Below, one piece after another: positions 1 through 7,627 of a stretch of 64,000 nt of DNA. The notes under the pieces were generated by a model that ran no database searches, was not told the DNA's origin, and saw only the letters and a program-made list of their open reading frames with translations. Every line of letters begins with the position of its first letter. Positions within the stretch are counted from its first letter, which is position 1. This stretch comes from Polyangium mundeleinium (GTDB taxonomy: Bacteria; Myxococcota_A; Polyangia; Polyangiales; Polyangiaceae): contig NZ_JAQNDO010000001.1 in the NCBI RefSeq assembly GCF_028369105.1, positions 5,238,501 through 5,302,500 of the forward strand, given 5' to 3'. The translations under genes were made by a program, and so were the position numbers.

Positions 1-183
1 GGCCTCGCCGGTCAGCGCCGTGACGTCGAGGGCGAGCGCGGTCGAGAGGATATCGCGGTCGAGGTTTTGCGTTGGCGCGACGGGGATGGGACCGGGCTCC
101 GGCCCCTCTCCGCTGCCGTCGCCGCAGCCGGCGAGGAGGAGCAGGGGGAGCGAGGCCCAAGCGAGCGTGAAGAGGTGCTTCAT
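1..183 (-). CDS. Lipoprotein, N-terminal part only (gene runs off the window)
   Basis: The reading frame starts with ATG at 183 and stays open to the window edge (61 codons). It opens MKHLFTLAWASLPLLLLAGC, a short charged start, a hydrophobic stretch and a lipobox (LAGC), so a signal-peptidase II lipoprotein is very likely. After a Gly/Glu/Pro-rich linker the visible part reads DRDILSTALALDVTALTGEA. That resembles the first strand of M1-family aminopeptidase N-terminal domains, but about 20 residues cannot settle a family. The region upstream of its start carries the 43-bp repeats described separately. Confidence 0.7.
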   Translation of the reverse strand, partial: MKHLFTLAWASLPLLLLAGCGDGSGEGPEPGPIPVAPTQNLDRDILSTALALDVTALTGEA

Positions 184-381
184 TCGGCCAGGGTACGAGC
201 CGGGCGGCGCAGAGGTCAACGGCGCCGGCTCGGGGCATTTCGGCGGGGCATTGCTTCTTCGACCTGCTCGGACGACCGAGGCGCGGGGGGCCGATGCTCA
301 TCCGAGCTGCCCGCCGAGCGACGCGGTCCCCATCGGCACCTCCTTGGACCTGCTCGAACCCCCGGAACGACCCCCCTCCGA

Positions 382-660
382 GCAGGTCGGACCTGCCCGG
401 AGCACCCGAGCCCATCCCCTCCGAGCAGGTCGGAGAAGCTCGCTCATGCCGGTGAAGGGGTACGCGGGCAGGTCGGAGAAGCTCGCTCGTGCCGGTGAAG
501 GGGTACGTCAGCAGGTCGGAGAAGCTCGGTGTGGGCGCGGGGCGGCGCCGGGGACATGCTCGGCTCTCATCGCGCGTGCCGGCGAAGGGGGATCGGGGCA
601 GGTCGGAGGAGCTCGTCGGGCGCGGCGCCGAGGGAGGGGAGCAGGTCCGAGGAGCTACGG
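382..660. repeat. Degenerate 43-bp tandem repeat
   Basis: The motif GCAGGTCSGA recurs at 382, 425, 468, 511, 598 and 641. Successive starts are exactly 43 bp apart, apart from one unit (about 554) that keeps only its second half and carries a 1-bp insertion. Well-conserved units continue with AGAAGCTCGCTC and then TGCCGGTGAAGGGGTACG. The array fills the gap between the leftmost lipoprotein gene and the stop of the next minus-strand gene, which it just overlaps. Bases 184-381 hold diverged, partly inverted versions (CCTGCTCG) and no gene that I can support. Confidence 0.75.
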
Positions 661-1407
661 GGTGGCGGCCGTCGCCTCGGGGGCGGAGGGCGGGGGAGGA
701 ATCTCGGGCGAAGCCTTGCCCTTTTGCGCCTGAGCGGCGCTCTTTTCGAGGAGGTCGAAGTAACCGAAGACACGCGCGTCGATGTCTTTGGGCAGGCTCG
801 GATCCTCCTGGAGCTCCAGGGCGAGGTTTTTCCGCGTGCGATTCAGGAGGCCGATGACCTCTCCGCGGAGGCGGGTCGCGTCTTTGCGGGTCTTCGTTTC
901 GAGATCGGCGCGGGCGCTGAGGAGAGAATCGATGGCGACGCCGGCATTCAGGAAACTGTCGGCCCAATCGTGGAGGGTGCCGCCGCCGGCGACGGGGAAC
1001 AGCGCGAGCTCCGATTGCAGGCTCGCGAGCGCCGGCTTTCGGTCCATGGCCGCCTTGGCTTCGGCCGGATAACTGGCCCCGAGGTCTTCGAGGGTGGGAA
1101 TAAAAGCGGCGCGGATTTTCCGGGCGGCTGCGCGAATGTGCTCGGGGATGTCAGGGTGGCGGTCGTACGCTTCGAGGAGGTGCCAGAGGGCATACCCGAG
1201 GGCATCATGGCGGATGTCGGCAGCGTCGAGCTCGTCGACGAGGGGCCGGCCCGCGGCGACGGAGGGGAGCTTGGCGAGGGCGTCGTGTTTGGCCGTGAGG
1301 AGCTTGGTGCTGGCGGCGCCGGAGGCGAAGCTCACGAGAGCGGCTTTTCGATTTGTGAGGAGATCGTTTAATCCGACGAATAGAGCGACAAGAGAGATGT
1401 GGCGCAT
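655..1407 (-). CDS. Unknown protein, 250 aa
   Basis: I do not recognise this family. The product starts MRHISLVALFVGLNDLLTNR, with a weak hydrophobic start that may be a short signal or anchor. The body is mostly helical, rich in Ala, Leu and charged residues (for example ADIRHDALGYALWHLLEAYD), and includes a possible coiled segment around residues 165-200 (LETKTRKDATRLRGEVIGLL). The last 20 residues are Pro/Ala-rich and look disordered. The frame has the codon bias expected of a real gene in this DNA (GC-rich third positions), and the opposite frames are shadows. It stands alone, separated from the next minus-strand gene by 85 bp. Confidence 0.65.
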   Translation of the reverse strand: MRHISLVALFVGLNDLLTNRKAALVSFASGAASTKLLTAKHDALAKLPSVAAGRPLVDELDAADIRHDALGYALWHLLEAYDRHPDIPEHIRAAARKIRAAFIPTLEDLGASYPAEAKAAMDRKPALASLQSELALFPVAGGGTLHDWADSFLNAGVAIDSLLSARADLETKTRKDATRLRGEVIGLLNRTRKNLALELQEDPSLPKDIDARVFGYFDLLEKSAAQAQKGKASPEIPPPPSAPEATAATP

Positions 1408-1492
1408 GGGGTGGGAGGTTACAGGGGTTGGCAGGGAGGGGGCAAGGGAGATGCGACGGGCGACGTGGAATGCTGCCTGCGCTGCCGACCCG

Positions 1493-2398
1493 TCACTCGT
1501 CCTCGACGACGCGGATGGGCAACCACTGGAACCCCTTCACGCCCGCGTCGCGGAAGATACGCCAGACCTTGGGGGTGACGAGGAACCTGGGTTGCGAGAG
1601 TACGGCTGTCTTCAGGTCGCCGTTCCACCGCGCGAGACCGAAGTGCTCCCACATCCGGTTCACGTCCTGGGCCCCGGCGAGATCCTGGGCGCGGTAGGCG
1701 ACGCGCAGGGGCCCTGGGTGCGTCATCTCTACCTTGCTGTGCCCGCACGACTTGCACACGCGGTCCCAGGAGACCCCCGTCGACCGCCGGGACATGGGGG
1801 GCAGCATGTGGGACGCCCACATCTGCCGCCAGGGCAGCTTGATCTGACGCATGTCTTTCTGCCGGGTGTAGACGCTCCGGAAGGAGAGCCCCGAGAGGCC
1901 TGCGCCTTCGAGGGTCTCTGCCAGCCGATGGTCGACCAGGATGTCGCTGTAGCTATCCACGGCGCGAAACTTTCCGAGCTTTCCCATGCTCTCGGCGTCG
2001 GCACCATCGAGCACGTACGCCGAGGTCTGCCGCATCCCCGCCCCGCACGCGGGGCACGCATTCGACAGGTCGTAATCCGTGCCGAACCGCGGGCCTCCGA
2101 GAACGCAGATTTCGAAGGTATCGGTCACGAGGATCAAATGCGCGGACTCGAAGTCGTCGTCCGTGTACTCGTCCCAGCGATCCTCGAACCATTCGACCTT
2201 GTAGGCGAGGAGGAGCTGGAGGAGGAGAGGCAGACGAGCGTCGTCAACGTCCATGATGACGTCGACGAGAACCTGCCGTAGAGCCTTGTAATCGTGCACC
2301 GTGACGACATCAGGCCCGCAGCCCGCCGGAACGAGGATCGTCCGCTCTCCCCCTGGGACATGGTGGCCATGGAAAGATATTTTTACCTTGGTTTTCAT
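1493..2398 (-). CDS. Double-CXXCG protein, probable SitI6-like immunity protein
   Basis: This 301-aa cytoplasmic protein has two CXXCG motifs, NACPACGAG near residue 115 and VCKSCGHSK near residue 212, spaced as in the family named for a Myxococcus xanthus double-CXXCG paralogue group. Between them lies SGLSFRSVYTRQKD, also typical of that group. As I recall, members include SitI6 immunity proteins, which protect cells from Sit polymorphic toxins passed between siblings by outer-membrane exchange. The two motifs probably bind one zinc. The gene lies 27 bp downstream of a toxin-like gene on the same strand, the usual toxin-then-immunity order. That it neutralises this neighbour is inference from position and family. 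Confidence 0.72.
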   Translation of the reverse strand: MKTKVKISFHGHHVPGGERTILVPAGCGPDVVTVHDYKALRQVLVDVIMDVDDARLPLLLQLLLAYKVEWFEDRWDEYTDDDFESAHLILVTDTFEICVLGGPRFGTDYDLSNACPACGAGMRQTSAYVLDGADAESMGKLGKFRAVDSYSDILVDHRLAETLEGAGLSGLSFRSVYTRQKDMRQIKLPWRQMWASHMLPPMSRRSTGVSWDRVCKSCGHSKVEMTHPGPLRVAYRAQDLAGAQDVNRMWEHFGLARWNGDLKTAVLSQPRFLVTPKVWRIFRDAGVKGFQWLPIRVVEDE

Positions 2399-2425
2399 CG
2401 CTCGATGTCCGGTTCACCCAACCAG

Positions 2426-3763
2426 TCAATCAAAGTAATGCTTGATCGCCTTGAGCCAATGGGGACAATCCGCGTAGACTTTCTTGTATGCATTCCAGAG
2501 CCTCGGTAGCTGGTCGCGACCGATGCCTGTCGTAGCGTCGCGCAGCTTGTTCGTCATCACCGTGTGCGCCTCATTCGACAGGATCACCGCCGGTCCATCC
2601 AGGGCATCGAGGCCGGCCTCGATCATCCTCGCCGTTTCGTAGATATGGTGCGCTTGCCACTTCCGTTCATACCCCAGCGTGAACTTCTGCATCACCCGAA
2701 ACGGCCCGACCACGCCCGCCTCCGCGAGCGCCTGCGTCAGCTCCTCTCCATACTCCTTCGCCAGGTACTCCGCCGCATCCTCCGACAGCTCACTCAGATC
2801 CTTGAGGACGAGCTTCTCCCCCGCCTTGCTCGCCTCGGCCGCCGCCTTCATGAACTTGTTGCCGAGCGCCATCGCCACCGGCGAGAACATCACCGCCGCG
2901 GCCGCCGCCTGGAGCCTCGGGTCGTTCGGACCGTCGGCGTTCATTCCACCGACGATCCCGTATTCCTTCCCGTCGGGCCGATGGAGGTCCTCGTTCATTT
3001 GCAGGTTGAAGATCGCCCCCGCGATCACCACCTGCTCCAGGATCGCCCCGTGCCGCGTCTTCTCCTTCCGCGCCGGGCAGCCCTCCTTCGTCTGTTCGCA
3101 CGACGTGACGTTCAACGGCTTGCGGTCCGCCGTGTCCACGAGCTGTGGGAGCGCGCCGCCTCGATCCACGAGCCCGTGCTCCTTGTCCGCCCACTTCGCC
3201 TCCCGCTGCGGGAGGATCGGCTCGCTCGACAGGACACCTTGTCGCGGCAAAACAGGATCTTGCCGCTGTGCCGGGGCCGAAGCACGCGGAGGCGGCGGGC
3301 CCTCCTTCGGCTGCGGAACGCGATGTTTCTCGACGCGCTTCTCGACGCTGCCCTCGTCGTCGCCGCCTTTACGTTCCTCGTCACCGCCGCGCTTGCCAGG
3401 CGCTTTGCTCGTGCTCCCGTCCTCCGCTTTCTTCTCTTCTTTGGGCGGCTCCTTCGCCGGCGCCGGTTTCGGAGGCGGCGGGCATTTCAGCGCGTTGTAC
3501 GGGATGGGCAAAATGCGAACGCTCTCTGGCGGCGCATGGGGGTCAAAGATGAAGGTGGCGCGCCCCTCGACCCTCCGCGCGAACTCCATCCGGCTGCGCG
3601 TGGTCCACACCTTCGCCGACCCCTGCTCATAGGCCCACTGGGTCAGGCCGGGCGGGACGTCCGGCGGCTTGACGCAGACGCGGAACTCCAGCGCACGCGC
3701 GGGCGAAGCGCAGAAGAGAAGGGTCAGTGGCAGCAGGGACGAGGTGAAGACACCACGGCGCAT
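2426..3763 (-). CDS. Probable secreted toxin with C-terminal His-Me-finger-like nuclease domain
   Basis: ATG at 3763 (MRRGVFTSS) gives 445 aa and places a signal peptide at the start (SLLPLTLLFCASPARA, likely cut after ARA; the Cys lacks a proper lipobox). The open frame continues upstream, but without a signal and across the divergent regulator, so that start is rejected. The middle (residues 95-190) is Pro/Lys/Glu-rich linker; a helical region with AAAAAVMFSPVAMAL follows. The last 80 residues carry WQAHHIYETARM and LSNEAHTVMTNKLRD, an AHH plus distal-His arrangement seen in HNH/AHH toxin nucleases. Followed after 27 bp by the double-CXXCG gene, it fits a polymorphic toxin with cognate immunity. 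The nuclease family is not certain. Confidence 0.6.
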   Translation of the reverse strand: MRRGVFTSSLLPLTLLFCASPARALEFRVCVKPPDVPPGLTQWAYEQGSAKVWTTRSRMEFARRVEGRATFIFDPHAPPESVRILPIPYNALKCPPPPKPAPAKEPPKEEKKAEDGSTSKAPGKRGGDEERKGGDDEGSVEKRVEKHRVPQPKEGPPPPRASAPAQRQDPVLPRQGVLSSEPILPQREAKWADKEHGLVDRGGALPQLVDTADRKPLNVTSCEQTKEGCPARKEKTRHGAILEQVVIAGAIFNLQMNEDLHRPDGKEYGIVGGMNADGPNDPRLQAAAAAVMFSPVAMALGNKFMKAAAEASKAGEKLVLKDLSELSEDAAEYLAKEYGEELTQALAEAGVVGPFRVMQKFTLGYERKWQAHHIYETARMIEAGLDALDGPAVILSNEAHTVMTNKLRDATTGIGRDQLPRLWNAYKKVYADCPHWLKAIKHYFD

Positions 3764-3806
3764 GGGACCTCTCGCGCCGAGGATACCGGTTTTTCGAGCC
3801 CGCTCA

Positions 3807-4043
3807 ATGACCCATCCGCTTCTCACAGCCCTCGGCGCGCGCGTGCGGGAGCTGCGCCTCGACCGAAAGATGTCGCTGGCCGACCTGGCCGAGACGAGCG
3901 GCGTCGGAAAGGGCGCCCTGTCCAGCATCGAGAATGGGCGCGTCAACGTCACGATCGCGACATGCGTCCGGATCGCCATGGGTCTTGGGATCGGGGTCGA
4001 GGACATGATCCCGAAGGGTTCGAGCATCCAGAATCGGAGGTAA
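3807..4043 (+). CDS. XRE-family HTH transcriptional regulator, 78 aa
   Basis: This is a single Cro/C1-type helix-turn-helix protein. MTHPLLTALGARVRELRLDR leads into the DNA-binding motif MSLADLAETSGVGKGALSSI, then ENGRVNVTIATCVRIAMGLG, the standard layout of the family. ATG at 3807 is preferred because the domain begins a few residues later; the frame extends upstream only into the divergent gene. It is transcribed away from the toxin gene with 43 bp between the starts, so the shared promoter region is a natural operator. Control of the toxin or of itself is inference. Confidence 0.85.
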   Translation: MTHPLLTALGARVRELRLDRKMSLADLAETSGVGKGALSSIENGRVNVTIATCVRIAMGLGIGVEDMIPKGSSIQNRR

Positions 4044-4151
4044 GCGCGCCGTCCCTGCGCGGATGGGCGGGGAGCACAGGTACCGGCTGACCGCCATTTC
4101 CGCGCTGGGGCGATTGCCTGCCCCGGGGGACGCGTGGTAGGGCGTGTCCTC

Positions 4152-5720
4152 ATGGCCCGCTCCCTCGTCCTCGCCGCCGCCCTGCTCACGGCTGGCTGCC
4201 ATTCCGCAAGCCAGACGCCCCAATCCTCGTCCTTGCCGGCCGCGGCGCCGGTATCCGCGGCGGTCCCCTCGAAGCCCCGTGAGATCGTCGTGGAGCGGGG
4301 GACCGTCAAGAGTGAGAACGGCACCGATGTGCCGTACGAGCTCGGCACGTTGATCGTGCCCGAGAACAGGCGAAACCCCGGCAGCCGTTTGATTGGCGTC
4401 GGGTTTGCCCGCATCAAGGCGCCGCGTTCCACCGGCGCGCCGCCTGTCTTCTGGTTGCCGGGAGGCCCCGGTCTGAGCGTGCTCGGCGCGCTCACCGACG
4501 ACGACGCGGCCGCGAAGAGCCGATTGCGATCCTGGCTGACCTTCGGGGCCGTGGGGGACCTGGTCGTGATCGAGCAGCGCGGGTATACACGCCGGGGCGA
4601 AATGCTCGAAGCGATGAGCGAAGGCTTGCCCTTGGATCAGCCCGGTTCGGCGCGCGCGGATACCGAGGCCATGCGGGCCTTGGCCAAGGCGGCGATTGCG
4701 GCGAACCCCGACAAGGACCTTTCGGGCTACGACATCGGCGAGCTCGCCGCCGATGTGGACGATCTTCGCCGGGCGCTCGGGTATGACAAGATCAGCCTGT
4801 TCGGAGGGAGCTTCGGCTCCCAGTGGAGCTTCGCGGTGATGCGACTCCATCCCGACATCGTCGCGCGCGCGGTGCTCTCGGGCGTGGAGCCGTTGAACAA
4901 CGGCTATGACATGCCCTCGCACGTGTTCGCGGCGCTGCAGCGTATCGCGAACGACGCCGACCGGGATCCTGGGCTCGCCCCCTATCTACCCGCGGGCGGC
5001 GTCATGGAAGCCGTGCGCGTGCTGCGTCGGCGTTTCGCCGAGAAATCGGTGCACCTGCAGGTCAAGGACGAGGCCGGTCGAGAGCACACGGTGGTTCTCG
5101 GGGCGGAAGACCTGCAGCTCGCCCTGCAGTCGCATACGCAGGAAGGCGAGCAATGGCCTGCGTTCATCTTGTCGCTTTATCACGGGCACTACGAGGCCTG
5201 GGCACGCGAGGTCTTCGAAGATCGAAAAGCGAGCAAGACGAAGCTCATCGGACCCCTGGTCGACAGCAGCCTGGGCGTCACGGCCGCGCGCGAACGAGAG
5301 CTGCGGACCGATCCGGCCGTCGAGATGCTGGGCACATGGAACTTCGAATCGAACATCGCTTCCGCGCCCGATTGGCCTACCCGCGACATGGGCGACGCGC
5401 TACGTGAGCCGGTCGAGAGCCCGATCCCGGTCGTGTTCGTGCATGGGGATTGGGATACCTCGACGCCGGTCGAAAATACCCTGGGCCTCAAGCCTTACTT
5501 TCCGAACGGCCATGCGATCGTCGTCCATCGCGCCGGCCACGACGGCACGTTTTATCAGCTTCGCGGGGAGCCGGCGGTGAAGCAGGCGGTGTATGAATTC
5601 CTCAAAACAGGCAAGAAGGAGGAACTCCCCGCCGAAGTGACGTTGCCGCTCCCCAAGTTCGAGGTGCCGCCGTTTGCGCCCCCGGCGCGCGACGTGAAAG
5701 CGGGAGCGGGGCGCAAATAG
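4152..5720 (+). CDS. Alpha/beta-hydrolase lipoprotein, S33 peptidase-like
   Basis: ATG at 4152 gives MARSLVLAAALLTAGC, a lipoprotein signal with lipobox TAGC (Cys16); the GTG six codons earlier would push the signal inward. The 522-aa product has the S33 (proline iminopeptidase/tripeptidyl aminopeptidase) layout: oxyanion segment WLPGGPG near 101, nucleophile elbow GGSFGSQ (Ser220), acid in HGDWDTSTP and His in RAGHDG near the C-terminus. A cap domain lies between Ser220 and the acid. The mature enzyme should sit on the periplasmic face of a membrane and hydrolyse peptides or esters; the substrate cannot be read from sequence. It stands alone, 21 bp before a convergent gene. Confidence 0.82.
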   Translation: MARSLVLAAALLTAGCHSASQTPQSSSLPAAAPVSAAVPSKPREIVVERGTVKSENGTDVPYELGTLIVPENRRNPGSRLIGVGFARIKAPRSTGAPPVFWLPGGPGLSVLGALTDDDAAAKSRLRSWLTFGAVGDLVVIEQRGYTRRGEMLEAMSEGLPLDQPGSARADTEAMRALAKAAIAANPDKDLSGYDIGELAADVDDLRRALGYDKISLFGGSFGSQWSFAVMRLHPDIVARAVLSGVEPLNNGYDMPSHVFAALQRIANDADRDPGLAPYLPAGGVMEAVRVLRRRFAEKSVHLQVKDEAGREHTVVLGAEDLQLALQSHTQEGEQWPAFILSLYHGHYEAWAREVFEDRKASKTKLIGPLVDSSLGVTAARERELRTDPAVEMLGTWNFESNIASAPDWPTRDMGDALREPVESPIPVVFVHGDWDTSTPVENTLGLKPYFPNGHAIVVHRAGHDGTFYQLRGEPAVKQAVYEFLKTGKKEELPAEVTLPLPKFEVPPFAPPARDVKAGAGRK

Positions 5721-5741
5721 GCCCCGGCGCCCGGCCCGTGC

Positions 5742-6260
5742 CTACGGGGCGTGCATGCCAGGGATCACCGTACCTTCGCAGGTCGCCAGCACCCGGCTCC
5801 GGACCTGGAGGATCGGCATGGGGGGGTCATCCAGGTCCGGACACGGGTGGATCTGCCCGTCCCGGCCGATGACCGCGACGTCGCAGTCCGCGCGTGCGGC
5901 CTCGAGTCCGACGATGCGGCCGTCGCGGATGCGGATGGCGACACCGCTCGCGCCGCACGCCGCGCATTCGATGTCGAGCCCGTTGAGGTTGAGGCCCCGT
6001 ACCAGGAGATCGCGCAACAAGGGATCGCCGAGGTTGCCCGCCTGGAGCGCGCCCTCGAAATACACCCACGGTCGGATCTGGCCCTCATCGTCGAGCCTCC
6101 AGCGGAGCGCATCGCCGATGTGATAAAACAGATCCTCCCAGGGCTGACGGCTGGGACAGTAGCCCCACTGGAATGCGATCAGGTCTTTGGGGCGCCTCGT
6201 GATCTCGACATTGCATCCAGGACATCGCACTCGCGCGACGAGATGGGCGTACGACGGCAT
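5742..6260 (-). CDS. Zinc-ribbon protein, 172 aa, function unknown
   Basis: ATG at 6260 gives MPSYAHLVARVRCPGCNVEI. Four ribbon cysteines are visible early (RCPGC, then GYCPS), followed by a second CxxC site (IECAACGAS near residue 90) and scattered later cysteines (DCDV, HPCPD). Between them is WEDLFYHIGDALRWRLDDEG, an aromatic helical stretch. It has no signal peptide or membrane segment, so it should be cytoplasmic. I know no name for the family. The metal-site layout is loosely like the double-CXXCG protein at 1493-2398, which makes an immunity-like role conceivable, but no toxin gene is adjacent. Confidence 0.65.
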   Translation of the reverse strand: MPSYAHLVARVRCPGCNVEITRRPKDLIAFQWGYCPSRQPWEDLFYHIGDALRWRLDDEGQIRPWVYFEGALQAGNLGDPLLRDLLVRGLNLNGLDIECAACGASGVAIRIRDGRIVGLEAARADCDVAVIGRDGQIHPCPDLDDPPMPILQVRSRVLATCEGTVIPGMHAP

Positions 6261-6521
6261 GGGCGAAGCGTAGCCCACGGTGTGACGTCTGGAAACCGAA
6301 CGGGAAGGCGAGGGGACCGTTGGGGGAGGCGGCGGGGCCGGGCGGGGAGGCGACCTCACGCGGAGGTGCGCCCACGGAAGCGGACGCGAACGCGCGGAGG
6401 GACGGGGGTTTCAAGCGGCCTGGCTCGCCTCGCTCAAGTCTCCTGGCGGAGCGTGAAAAAAACCACCGCGGGGATGCCCAAACGTCTTGCAAGAGGATCC
6501 GGATCAGGACGAGCCTGGTGG

Positions 6522-7616
6522 TCAGCGCTTGCTTGCTTTTGGGGCCTTGATCGGCAGGTATCCCAGCACGGCTGGTTCGAGCACGTCCCAGTGCGCCCCG
6601 TACGAGGCCCCGATCTTCGTGGCGTAGGTATACGCTGCGTTGCCGACGGCGAAGGCGCTCGGCAGGCCGAGCTTGACGCCCGCCTTGGTGTGCTCGTTGC
6701 CCACGTCGAGCGTGGCGCGCCCGCGCGTCCAGCGGAAATGGGCGTCCAATACCGACTGGTAGAGCGCCGTGGTGCGCACCTGGAAGGCGAGCCCGTCGCG
6801 CGTGTAGGTGAGATCGAGCTCGCCCCCGTCCGACTTCACCTTGTAGGCCGTATTCGGCCCTGAAAACCCCTTCGATTGCAGGAAGGCGCCGATGTCCCGC
6901 TCGATGGCGGTGACGAAGGGCGCGAAGACTTCGGTGAGGTCCCGCAGCTTGCGCTCCGGAGAGATGGGCTCCGCGAATACGTTGAAGCTCGTGACGACAC
7001 ACGCCACCTCGCCGTCGGCATCGAGGCCGAAGTAGGTCGCATAGGTCCCGTCGCCGTCGCCAGAGCGGAAGATCATCACGTTTTCGCTCGTGCTCCCTTG
7101 GGGCCGATGATCGACCCACCGGTCCCCATTCGCGCGGAGCTCGGGACTCACGACGTCGTAGTAGCTCCCATACGAGGGCCCCTCCGCCTTCTGGCGCGCG
7201 GCGTCCGCATTGCGGAGGTGACGCAGGGCGGCCTCGTCGGCGAAGCAGCCGAGCCCCGCGTCGACCGGATAGCCGAAGAATCGCCCCTCGCCCAGCGTCG
7301 TTGCATCCTGCCCGGCGAGGGTGGCGAGCTCGAAATGGTCGATGGCCGTCTTTCGCAATCGGATCTCGGCGAATCCGATCACCGAGCCTTCCTTCGCGAC
7401 GAAGAGGTGAACGGGGTATTTCCCCGGCGCGAGGAGGCGCTCGAAGGGGGGCCGCTCGGGCTGCATCAGCGGATCGCAGGCCACGAGGCGCCCCGTCGTG
7501 ATCACGATTTCGCCGGCGGGAAGGACCTCCTTCACGCCAGCGGCCTTCTTGCCGGCGAGGTGGGCGTTGCGAATCGGAAGGAACGAGCGGGGGAGCGCGT
7601 AGCGGGGGGCGTTCAT
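6522..7616 (-). CDS. DUF4241-domain protein, 364 aa
   Basis: ATG at 7616 gives MNAPRYALPRSF. The first 190 residues match the DUF4241 pattern: TGRLVACDPL near 40, PGKYPVHLFVA near 63, and YPVDAGLGCFAD near 115, followed by a conserved-looking SYYDVVSPEL stretch and VMIFRSGDGDGTYATYFGLD. A second module of about 150 residues follows (FAPFVTAIERDIGAFL, then a beta-rich tail with DLTYTRDGLAFQVRT) that I do not recognise. It is cytoplasmic. The gene starts 12 bp after dhaM stops on the same strand, so it may be read through from the dha operon, but no functional link is known. Confidence 0.75.
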   Translation of the reverse strand: MNAPRYALPRSFLPIRNAHLAGKKAAGVKEVLPAGEIVITTGRLVACDPLMQPERPPFERLLAPGKYPVHLFVAKEGSVIGFAEIRLRKTAIDHFELATLAGQDATTLGEGRFFGYPVDAGLGCFADEAALRHLRNADAARQKAEGPSYGSYYDVVSPELRANGDRWVDHRPQGSTSENVMIFRSGDGDGTYATYFGLDADGEVACVVTSFNVFAEPISPERKLRDLTEVFAPFVTAIERDIGAFLQSKGFSGPNTAYKVKSDGGELDLTYTRDGLAFQVRTTALYQSVLDAHFRWTRGRATLDVGNEHTKAGVKLGLPSAFAVGNAAYTYATKIGASYGAHWDVLEPAVLGYLPIKAPKASKR

Positions 7617-7627
7617 CGCGCGAGACG

